DNA of 47,747 bases from Planctomycetaceae bacterium. GTDB taxonomy: Bacteria; Planctomycetota; Planctomycetia; Planctomycetales; Planctomycetaceae. The translations under genes were made by a program, and so were the position numbers. Position 1 is the stretch's first letter. Each line of letters opens with the position of its first letter. The stretch lies in the NCBI GenBank assembly GCA_002722955.1, contig PBMZ01000011.1, forward strand, positions 1 to 47,747. The letters run 5' to 3'. Below are positions 41,365 to 47,747 of this stretch, piece after piece. The notes beneath the pieces were generated by a model that was not told where the DNA came from, did no database searches, and worked only from the letters and a program-made list of their open reading frames with translations.

Positions 41365-41913
41365 TCAGATCTTGCCGTCGAGGCCCATTTGGTAGTACTT
41401 GTGCGTGATGTTGTCTTGGTTTTCCAAGAGCCAATCGATTGATGGTTCGCAGGCCATCGCTTTATGGATTGCTTGGGCCATTGCTTTTCGGTGGATATCG
41501 AACAGTGCCTTGTGGTCAAGGTTGTCATCGGTGATAACCCCGGGGTTAAGCCAGACGCTACAAATGATGCCTAGGTCGTTGGCCTTTTCTTTGGGGATGT
41601 CGCCTGCGCGGACGGCGTCTAGCACTCCGTTGGCGATGGCGGCTTGCACTGTTCCCATCAGGATGTTGGTGTAGCGGCTATTCTTGACGGTCACTTTGCT
41701 GACACACAGCGTCACCGGTCGGACTTGGATATCTGTATTCAGAATGGCGAATACTTTCGAGTGACCCATGGATTGGTCACCGGTCAGTGTCGCCAACGCC
41801 GTTCCAACTGGACCGTCGAGTTCGCCGATGACAACTTCAGGTTCAGCGGCTGTAAATGGAGGTCCACCAGCGACAAGTGACTCACCAGTTCTCATGATAA
41901 TGCGTTCGGACAT
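41365..41913 (-). CDS. fae: Formaldehyde-activating enzyme (Fae) family protein
   Basis: From ATG 41913 (GGAG 8 bases upstream) the protein has 182 residues, the usual length of Fae. Family stretches are MRTGESLVAGG, VVIGELDGPVGTALATL, GHSKVFAILNTDIQVRPVTLCVSKVTV, MGTVQAAIANGVLDAVRAGDIP and DLGIICSVWLNPGV. Fae condenses formaldehyde with tetrahydromethanopterin. By my remembered alignment with the Methylobacterium enzyme, the catalytic His that stands before the IDLIIG strand is replaced here by Glu-Pro (AAEPEVVIG). It could therefore be one of the Fae paralogues with altered or unknown activity. The H4MPT-synthesis gene 16 kb away supports a C1 role. A longer frame to 41952 is not needed. 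Confidence 0.85.
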   Translation of the reverse strand: MSERIIMRTGESLVAGGPPFTAAEPEVVIGELDGPVGTALATLTGDQSMGHSKVFAILNTDIQVRPVTLCVSKVTVKNSRYTNILMGTVQAAIANGVLDAVRAGDIPKEKANDLGIICSVWLNPGVITDDNLDHKALFDIHRKAMAQAIHKAMACEPSIDWLLENQDNITHKYYQMGLDGKI

Positions 41914-42035
41914 AACGGAAACTCCTTGGATTTCGTAATTCAGATGAAGCACGAAATGTAGTAACCGCCATTCCGTCCGGCAAGTGACCGCAGCTTGTTT
42001 CAGAAACGCGCTCGTCGTGACTCTTCAGCAGCAAC

Positions 42036-43382
42036 TCAGCCTGACAATTCCGTCATTGGCTCCTTGCTGTCTCCAAACCGCTTCACACTCGCGCCAACCG
42101 CCTGAAGCATCGAAACGTGTAGATTCGACATGCTCTCGGCACGCCGGAAAGGTAAGTGGCGGCCAGTGTTTAGTGTGCCGTTGCCGCCGCCGGCGATGAT
42201 AAGTGGTAAGTTCTTTGCCGCGTGCTCGTGGCCGTCAGCGAGATTCGATCCGTAGAGAATGATCGACCGATTTAAGAGTGACTCGCCGGCTTCGTCGATG
42301 GCCTTTAGCCGGGCCAAGAAGTAAGCAACCTGCTCGTGATGCCAGCGAGTGACCATGTTGTACATGTCACGTTTTTCTTGGACACTGCTCCATGACGTCT
42401 TGCCGTCGTCATCCTCTGTTTCGCCGCTGGCGTCTTTCCAGTGAGACAGTGCGTGCCAAGTGCCTTGGACTCCGTTGATGAAGTTGAAGTATCGATTGCT
42501 TTGGCCATGGTCGAGCATGAAGGTGCAAATCCGCGTCGCATCCGCCCAATAGGCCATGACGATCAGATCGAACATCAGCCGCATGTACTCGCCGTGATCA
42601 TCAGGAATGCCCGGCTGTGGTCGAATCAGACTCTTAGCCAAAGCCTCGTTCCCCTTGGCACGAACCGCTTGTTGATCCGCGAACTTCAGTCGTCGTTCAA
42701 TACAGCGAAGCGACTCTAAGTACTCATCCAACTTGCGACGATCCGCAATGCTTCCTCGACGTCGTAAATCGCGGGCGTCTTCTAAAACTTGATCCAACAC
42801 CAGTTTGTCCGACAAGTCTCCTGTCTTCGTGCGAAACATACGATCGAACACAATTCTCGGTTCGACTTCGCGAGGCACGGGCGTGTTGTTTGAGGACCAA
42901 CTGATCGAGTTACGGGCCAAGCTCTTCGAAAAGAAGCCTTCCCCACGCATCGATAATTCAAGCGACGGTAACAACGTTTGTCCGCCTATCTGCTTTGCCG
43001 CCAATTGGTCAACGGAAATACCACCGGCATCAATTCGTCGGTCGTCGTAGCCGCTTCCTGTCAACCAGGTGGCCGTTGCCGCTTTGTGCCCGTTACCTCT
43101 TGGCGTCCAGACATTTTGGGGGATGATCAAGTGCTCTTTCAGCGGCTCAAGTGGATTCATCCATTCGTTTAGCTCGATTAGCTGATTGTCCTTATCGACG
43201 CGGCGCGGCTGCCATGAACCGTCGGCCGATCCGTTTGGAAAGTAGAGGTAACCGACGCGTGTGATTTGTTTTGCGGTATTGGCGGCAGAACAGATCGCCG
43301 GAGCCATGATATCGAGCATCGGCAGCGAAACGGCCGCTCCGACACCTCGCAACAGCGTTCGTCTTGAGATTAGACTACTCAT
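42036..43382 (-). CDS. DUF1552 family Tat-exported protein
   Basis: The 448-residue protein has a Tat signal (SRRTLLRGVGAAVSLPMLDIM). It shows DUF1552 marks: RVGYLYFPNGSADGSWQP, LIIPQNVWTPRGNGHKAATATWLTG, SVDQLAAKQIGGQTLLPSLELS, MRLMFDLIVMAYWADATRICTFMLDHGQS and SIILYGSNLADGHEHAAKNLPLIIAGGG. It belongs to the same alkaline-phosphatase-like group as DUF1501. The start overlaps the stop of the upstream cytochrome gene by four bases (ATGA), so the two are translationally coupled and very likely work together. Substrate and reaction are unknown. Confidence 0.93.
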   Translation of the reverse strand: MSSLISRRTLLRGVGAAVSLPMLDIMAPAICSAANTAKQITRVGYLYFPNGSADGSWQPRRVDKDNQLIELNEWMNPLEPLKEHLIIPQNVWTPRGNGHKAATATWLTGSGYDDRRIDAGGISVDQLAAKQIGGQTLLPSLELSMRGEGFFSKSLARNSISWSSNNTPVPREVEPRIVFDRMFRTKTGDLSDKLVLDQVLEDARDLRRRGSIADRRKLDEYLESLRCIERRLKFADQQAVRAKGNEALAKSLIRPQPGIPDDHGEYMRLMFDLIVMAYWADATRICTFMLDHGQSNRYFNFINGVQGTWHALSHWKDASGETEDDDGKTSWSSVQEKRDMYNMVTRWHHEQVAYFLARLKAIDEAGESLLNRSIILYGSNLADGHEHAAKNLPLIIAGGGNGTLNTGRHLPFRRAESMSNLHVSMLQAVGASVKRFGDSKEPMTELSG

Positions 43383-46201
43383 GATTCATCCTGTTGCTTC
43401 TTGTATCGAAATGGATAACTGACAACGATCTGGTGGATGAGCGTCGCCATGCGATAGTCGTCTTCTTCGAGGGCCGCAGTGATCTTTCGAACCGCGGGCT
43501 CGTCATAATATTCTAGCTGCCGTCCGAGTGCGTAGGACAACATCTTTCGTGAAACTTGGCGAGTCAAATCTGGCAGGCGTTTCTCAACAATGACGCGTTT
43601 TAAGCCTTCGGCTCCCCGAAACTCCGTACCATCGGGAAGATGGCCGCTGGCATCAATCTTCCGCCGGCGACGGTGCGACTGATAACGGCCGAACCAATCG
43701 TAGTTCTCCAAGCTAAAGCCAAGCGGATCGATTTGGCTGTGGCAAGAATAACAATTCGGATTCTTGCGATGCAGTTCAAGCTTTTGACGTCGTGTTAGCG
43801 ATTCACGGTCTTCGATTTCGTCGGAGAATTCACTGACGTTCGGCGGCGGTGGAGGTGGCGGCGTTCCAAGCACTTCCTCAAGAATCCACTTCCCGCGCAC
43901 GACCGGGCTGGTGCGGCCTGGAAATGACGTGACAGCCAACAAACTTCCATGAGTGAAGATTCCGCCACGCGTGGGGGTATTGAGTGTCACGCGTCGCATC
44001 TTGTTGCCTTTGACGCCGGGCAAATCATAATGCCGCGCCAACTCGGCATTCAGGAACGTGTAGTTTGCGGTGACCAGTTCGGGCAAGGGACGGTTGTCAC
44101 GAACTTGCGCCATAAAGAACAGGGCTGTTTCCGATTTCATCGCGTTCATCAACGAGTCAGTGCACCATGGGTTGTCTATCGGATCAGCGCGGACTCGACT
44201 GCCCAGATGTTGAAAGCCCAGCCATTGTGACGCGAAAATCGTGCCTAGCGTGTCGGCTTTGGAATTGGCCAGCATTCGATCGACTTGAGCGTGTAAGACG
44301 CCCGGTTTGCTAAGCTCACCTTGCCGAGCCAAACGGAAGAGCTCTTCGTCTGGCATCGATGCCCATAGAAAATAGGACAGCCGATTGGCGAGTTGCCAGT
44401 TATCAACCACGAAAGCTTCCTTCGCGTCCGCAGCTGATTCGTTCTTCATTAAGAACTTGGGCGAAACCAGAGTCGCTCGCAAGACATGTTTGATCGCATC
44501 ACGATAACTGATTCCTTGCGTCTGTAGTGTTTGAAATTGTTTAAGCGACTTTTCGACTTCCGATGCTGTAACTTCTCGACGGTATGCCCTTGGCAAGAAC
44601 TGGTCGATCACTTGTTTCGCTGCCCGATCGCTTGCGACGTCTTTGGGCGGACCGGAGATTAGTGCTGTCAGGAATTCATTCGTGTTTTGTTTCTCTGAAT
44701 CGTCCGGAAGCACTTGCCGGATGACTTCGTCGGCGGCCGACATGTATCGTTCAAGGAGTAGCGGTTGAATGAACAGCGAATTCGCGCTGTTGTCAAAGCC
44801 GCTAATTGCACTCAAGTCTGCAGGAAACTTGTCGGTGACTTGGACTTCTACACCGAAAAGATCGCGGACGGTGTTGTTGTACTCTTGATGTGTCAACCGG
44901 CGAGTGGGTTCGTACCCGGGGTTGTCGACTTTGCTGTAATCAAAGTTCTTAATCGCATTCAAGATCCACGCCGCGATGAGACGGCGTTCTTGATCGGTCG
45001 GCTGCGGTTCATCATCCGGTGGCATCACGCGATTTCGAGTTTGCTCGGCGACGTTCAACCACAAACGGCTGTTGCGCACGAAGGGAGTTTCCGCAATCGA
45101 CTTGGCGAAGTTCAATTCGCCTTCTTGTACTTCTTGTCCATGACAGCGGATACAGTATTTCGTCAACAAGGGAAAAATGTCGCGTTGGAAGTGGAACTCC
45201 ACGGCGTTGGCCATTTCTTGCGAGGTGATCTTTGCGATCACGGCAGGTTGCGGCACGATCACCGACGTCTTCTCTCCACGCAGGGCCTTTAGCTCCTCTT
45301 CCAGTTCTTGAATCAGTTCGCGATCACCTTCTTCTCGAGCCTCCTTCAGTTCCAATTCCAACTCGAAGACTCCCCACAAAGGCTCCAGTTCTTCGCGGAT
45401 TTCATCTAATTGCTCTTCCAGGTCCTCGTACTTTTGCCGCTGAGCGTTCTGCTTTGCTTTGAGTAGCTCGGCATTGACCGAGAGGAAATGATTGTGAATC
45501 TTGAGAAGCTCGACCGAGTGTGTGACTTGCGCTTTGTTCTTGCGAGACGGCTCTTCCTGAGCTCGTTCCTCGAATTCGGACCGCAGTTCTTTCAGCCAGA
45601 CGACACGTTCGAGCATTTCGGTGGCTTCTTCAAGAGGTCCTTCAAGTCGCTCTGGCCCGTCTTCGTAGACTTTGTGCAATTGCTTCACCAGTGACAACAA
45701 TTGTTGGCGTGTCTTGATGATGTCCGTGAAAAAAACAATGCCGGGGCGATCCCGCTCTTCGCGAGCAATTCGCAACTCGAAATTGCCTTCACGCAAGCCT
45801 TCTTCGATTTCACCTATGTGCTGCGTCTTTTCGAATTCCCAGGTTGCGGCTTCAACGGCTTCTTCAAGTTCCTCGATCGAATCCTCGTCGTCGCCGTCTT
45901 CAGCTTTGTCGAGCGATCTTTGCAATCCAACGATCTTTTCGAGCAACTTGATCTCAAGCTCACACTGGCGAATTGAACCCGTGATCAGCGATCTCTCTTC
46001 TTCAGCGTCTTCAAGTGATTCTTTGAGTTCTCGCAGGTCGCGCAGTCGCTCGCGGAGAATTGTGCCGGGTGAGAAGTCGTCTTCCTCTTCGTCTTCTTCC
46101 TGAGCAATAACAGCGTTCGTTCCATCGATGAAGTGCGTGCAAGTCATCGCAAGTGGAAAGCTGACGCAAGTGAAAACACCAATTCGAAACCAACGCGACA
46201 C
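43379..46201 (-). CDS. DUF1592-type planctomycete cytochrome with long N-terminal coiled coil
   Basis: The 940-residue protein begins with a signal peptide (about residues 1-33). Next comes an acidic, Leu/Glu/Arg-rich coiled coil of about 280 residues (about 35-315). The conserved part follows: a cytochrome motif in [23 protein letters not shown], then the DUF1587, DUF1592, DUF1588 and DUF1585 series with [84 protein letters not shown], a second heme motif [22 protein letters not shown], and a C-terminus typical of DUF1585. It is probably exported and heme-binding. Its stop overlaps the DUF1552 start, a standard pairing. The coiled coil is not part of the usual layout. Confidence 0.92.
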   Translation of the reverse strand: MSRWFRIGVFTCVSFPLAMTCTHFIDGTNAVIAQEEDEEEDDFSPGTILRERLRDLRELKESLEDAEEERSLITGSIRQCELEIKLLEKIVGLQRSLDKAEDGDDEDSIEELEEAVEAATWEFEKTQHIGEIEEGLREGNFELRIAREERDRPGIVFFTDIIKTRQQLLSLVKQLHKVYEDGPERLEGPLEEATEMLERVVWLKELRSEFEERAQEEPSRKNKAQVTHSVELLKIHNHFLSVNAELLKAKQNAQRQKYEDLEEQLDEIREELEPLWGVFELELELKEAREEGDRELIQELEEELKALRGEKTSVIVPQPAVIAKITSQEMANAVEFHFQRDIFPLLTKYCIRCHGQEVQEGELNFAKSIAETPFVRNSRLWLNVAEQTRNRVMPPDDEPQPTDQERRLIAAWILNAIKNFDYSKVDNPGYEPTRRLTHQEYNNTVRDLFGVEVQVTDKFPADLSAISGFDNSANSLFIQPLLLERYMSAADEVIRQVLPDDSEKQNTNEFLTALISGPPKDVASDRAAKQVIDQFLPRAYRREVTASEVEKSLKQFQTLQTQGISYRDAIKHVLRATLVSPKFLMKNESAADAKEAFVVDNWQLANRLSYFLWASMPDEELFRLARQGELSKPGVLHAQVDRMLANSKADTLGTIFASQWLGFQHLGSRVRADPIDNPWCTDSLMNAMKSETALFFMAQVRDNRPLPELVTANYTFLNAELARHYDLPGVKGNKMRRVTLNTPTRGGIFTHGSLLAVTSFPGRTSPVVRGKWILEEVLGTPPPPPPPNVSEFSDEIEDRESLTRRQKLELHRKNPNCYSCHSQIDPLGFSLENYDWFGRYQSHRRRRKIDASGHLPDGTEFRGAEGLKRVIVEKRLPDLTRQVSRKMLSYALGRQLEYYDEPAVRKITAALEEDDYRMATLIHQIVVSYPFRYKKQQDES

Positions 46202-46211
46202 GTTGCTGATA

Positions 46212-46277
46212 CCTTGAATTGAAGTTCAAAAGGGCGAGTAAATTCGCCGCAAGCATATGTTCAATCGCGGTCTTGCC
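46212..46277. repeat. Partial duplicate of the 3' end of the right-edge gene (copy 1)
   Basis: This 66-bp stretch matches 47541-47606 at 58 of 66 positions in the same orientation. On the minus strand copy 1 reads GKTAIEHMLAAN then LALLNFNSR, where the intact gene has GKDAVERMLAAT, a stop, and the same following bases. The similarity runs through the stop into the flank, so it is a fragment of duplicated DNA rather than a gene. Confidence 0.75.
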
Positions 46278-46362
46278 GAACCGTCTTCAAAGTCAAACGT
46301 ACGGCTGACGGTGCGCGGAACTTCACCCATCTCAATGGTCCTGGAAACTTTCGTTCGTGACA

Positions 46363-47346
46363 TCATTCATCTTTATGGATAAATAATACCGCGGCGCCAC
46401 CAATTAACAAAAAGATGATGCCTCCAAAGAACAACGCAGTCATCTTGAAGATGCCGGACGGTTCACGAGCGAACTCGAAAATGTACCAAGAGTCGATGCC
46501 TGTTCTGCCGTAGGATTGCTCCAGCAGCTTTCGCTCTTCTCCGGCTAGACTCTCGATTTCATTGATCAACATCCCGCGCACAGAGCCATCGAGACCCTTC
46601 GTTGCCAACGAAACAATGTCGGTATCGTTGTTGTGTTGAGTGCTCTTGAACAGGAATTTGATGGGCCCTCTCTTAGACGCGACGATGTTTTCGAACCCCA
46701 GACGCTTGTCTTCTTCGGTGGCTGGATCCGCAGCGATCCAGATTTTCGTGTATGGTCCTGAGTCCGAATTGGCTTCGTACACCAGATTATCGCGCAAAAG
46801 AAAATCGCTAAGCTCTATGTAAATGTTGTCTCCCGGTCCGTTTTGCAATAGGTTGGCAAGCGTGATTTGTTGTGGTTCGGGTTTTGACAAAGAGGCTAAA
46901 CGTACCTCTTCGACTCCACCAAAGATCAGGACACATCCAATTGCCAAAAGAAACAGGTTAAAATAGTTGAAGTTCCAGGCTAGGCCTTTCGACGCACCTT
47001 TGGCTTTCTTCTTCTTGCCTTTTCCAGACTTCTTCTTATTACCTGCGGACCTCTTCTTGCCTTTCGACGATGCTTTGCGCGGCTTACGAGCAGGAGGAGC
47101 CTCGTAGGCCTCTTCTTCATAATCACCGTACTCGTCGTCTCCGTAGTCACTTCCCCATTCGTCTCCAGCGTCTTCACTGCCCCACTCGTCGCCGTAGTCT
47201 TCTTCGTACTCGTACTCATCTTCGACAGGTTGCGGCTTCGGGACTTTCGTGGGCTTCCCGCATTCGCGGCACTTGATTGTTCGGCCTGCTGCTTCATCCT
47301 TGACTCTTCGCGTTGCACCGCACTTACATTTAACTTGAATTGCCAT
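46363..47346 (-). CDS. Zinc-ribbon, charged-linker, two-helix membrane protein
   Basis: From ATG 47346 the protein has 327 residues. A zinc ribbon opens it (CKCGATRRVKDEAAGRTIKCREC). An acidic, Tyr-rich stretch follows (about residues 35-85, with YGDEWGSEDAGDEWGSDYGDDEYGD), then a basic Lys/Gly stretch (about 85-125). A membrane helix (FNYFNLFLLAIGCVLIFGG), an exposed domain of about 150 residues and a last helix (TALFFGGIIFLLIGGAAVLFIH) complete it. The ribbon and charged part should be cytoplasmic. The domain between the helices contains LLQNGPGDNIYIELSDFLLRDN, unrecognised. The frame extends 38 codons upstream without sense. The function is unknown. Confidence 0.75.
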   Translation of the reverse strand: MAIQVKCKCGATRRVKDEAAGRTIKCRECGKPTKVPKPQPVEDEYEYEEDYGDEWGSEDAGDEWGSDYGDDEYGDYEEEAYEAPPARKPRKASSKGKKRSAGNKKKSGKGKKKKAKGASKGLAWNFNYFNLFLLAIGCVLIFGGVEEVRLASLSKPEPQQITLANLLQNGPGDNIYIELSDFLLRDNLVYEANSDSGPYTKIWIAADPATEEDKRLGFENIVASKRGPIKFLFKSTQHNNDTDIVSLATKGLDGSVRGMLINEIESLAGEERKLLEQSYGRTGIDSWYIFEFAREPSGIFKMTALFFGGIIFLLIGGAAVLFIHKDE

Positions 47347-47540
47347 TTGAGTTTCTAATTGTGTAACAGGTAATCGACGAATTGGTAAACGACGTGTTGC
47401 ATCAGGATGAGGCCGCAACACGATCATGATCATTCTTGCAGTGACAGCGCAGCAGATCAATCACAGGGCAAGTTTACTGCTGACTTGATTGGAACTCTGC
47501 CAGGGGATCCATCAGCCGTAAACGCGAGGGTGATGCGGGC

Positions 47541-47606
47541 CCTTGAATTGAAGTTCAAAAGGGCGAGTTATGTAGCCGCAAGCATACGTTCAACCGCGTC
47601 CTTGCC
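47541..47606. repeat. Partial duplicate, copy 2 (overlaps the right-edge gene end)
   Basis: Direct-repeat partner of 46212-46277. It includes the last about 12 codons and stop of the gene at 47568-47747 and 27 bases beyond. TTGAA...TTCAA inside it is a small inverted repeat. Confidence 0.75.
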
Positions 47607-47747
47607 ACGCATACCGACCTCGATTCCGAGTGCCTTGGCCTTTGGCGTTGCATTGACAATCTTCGCCTCGAATAAATCTTCCGGCTCGACCAATGGATTC
47701 TCCGGAGTTCCCTTCGCGATGGCGATAGCTTGATCGAACTCGGCGGC
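47568..47747 (-). CDS. C-terminal 59 residues of an unrecognised protein (runs off right edge)
   Basis: The minus-strand frame is open from the window edge to TAA at 47568-47570. It reads AAEFDQAIAIAKGTPENPLV, EPEDLFEAKIVNATPKAKAL and GIEVGMRGKDAVERMLAAT, a normal-looking soluble helical end. Codon use is like that of its neighbours. The N-terminal part lies outside the window, so the family cannot be named. Confidence 0.65.
   Translation of the reverse strand, partial: AAEFDQAIAIAKGTPENPLVEPEDLFEAKIVNATPKAKALGIEVGMRGKDAVERMLAAT

Noticed and set aside
47407..47733. Plus-strand frame near the right edge as a gene
   Set aside because: It runs antisense through the clear C-terminus at 47568-47747 and the duplicated repeat, with no family feature.

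Overview
The window looks like a chromosomal segment of a planctomycete, most likely of the Rhodopirellula/Pirellulaceae type. The evidence is its gene content: two kinds of planctomycete cytochrome/Tat gene pairs (DUF1549/DUF1553 with DUF1501, and DUF1592-type with DUF1552), a further lone DUF1501 protein, a surface protein with a LEPR-XLL-like N-terminus, several zinc-ribbon proteins, a Kdo transferase, and scattered genes of tetrahydromethanopterin (H4MPT) C1 metabolism. Palindromic intergenic repeats are frequent. No rRNA, tRNA, CRISPR array, transposase or phage gene was seen.

Region 1 (1-1416): the 5' part of a secreted surface protein running off the left edge, then a gap of about 590 bp holding a 212-bp element bounded by 33-bp inverted repeats. 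Region 2 (1417-11541): the most striking locus, five same-strand genes ending in a textbook UUCG-loop terminator. They encode a cytoplasmic protein with two interrupted cyclic-nucleotide-binding domains joined to four [4Fe-4S] motifs; a membrane protein with the His pattern of a diheme cytochrome b whose heme helices are separated by about 570 residues of repeats; a membrane-anchored decaheme cytochrome c; and two exported pentaheme cytochromes c. Read together they describe a possible transmembrane electron conduit: Fe-S protein, heme b inside, heme b outside, then up to 20 c-hemes.

Region 3 (11569-18128): a ROK-family protein, a small membrane protein, Kdo transferase (waaA), a four-helix membrane protein and a large Cys-type formate dehydrogenase alpha subunit. 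Region 4 (18155-21909, minus): Ogt, a thioredoxin/heme/PDZ fusion, a zinc-ribbon protein and a PQQ-type beta-propeller. Region 5 (22348-30749): an FHA-GAF-sigma54 activator, then a minus-strand run of beta-RFAP synthase (H4MPT synthesis), amidase, nicotinamide phosphoribosyltransferase, esterase and DUF1501 protein, continuing upstream into the DUF1549/DUF1553 cytochrome (to 33367). Region 6 (33412-41913): a TPR pseudogene with two in-frame stops, a Cys/Pro-rich secreted protein, an APH-like kinase, an SDR reductase, a CopZ-like Fe-S/zinc protein, small membrane proteins, a DUF1501 protein, a Gfo/Idh/MocA oxidoreductase and a formaldehyde-activating-enzyme family protein. Region 7 (42036-47747, minus): DUF1552 protein and its cytochrome partner with an unusually long coiled coil, a zinc-ribbon/charged/membrane protein, and the C-terminus of an unrecognised protein at the right edge, whose last codons are partly duplicated about 1.3 kb away.

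Formate dehydrogenase, beta-RFAP synthase and the Fae homologue are not in one operon but all belong to the same formaldehyde-to-CO2 logic. All assignments are from reading translated sequence and remembered family motifs; no database search was possible.
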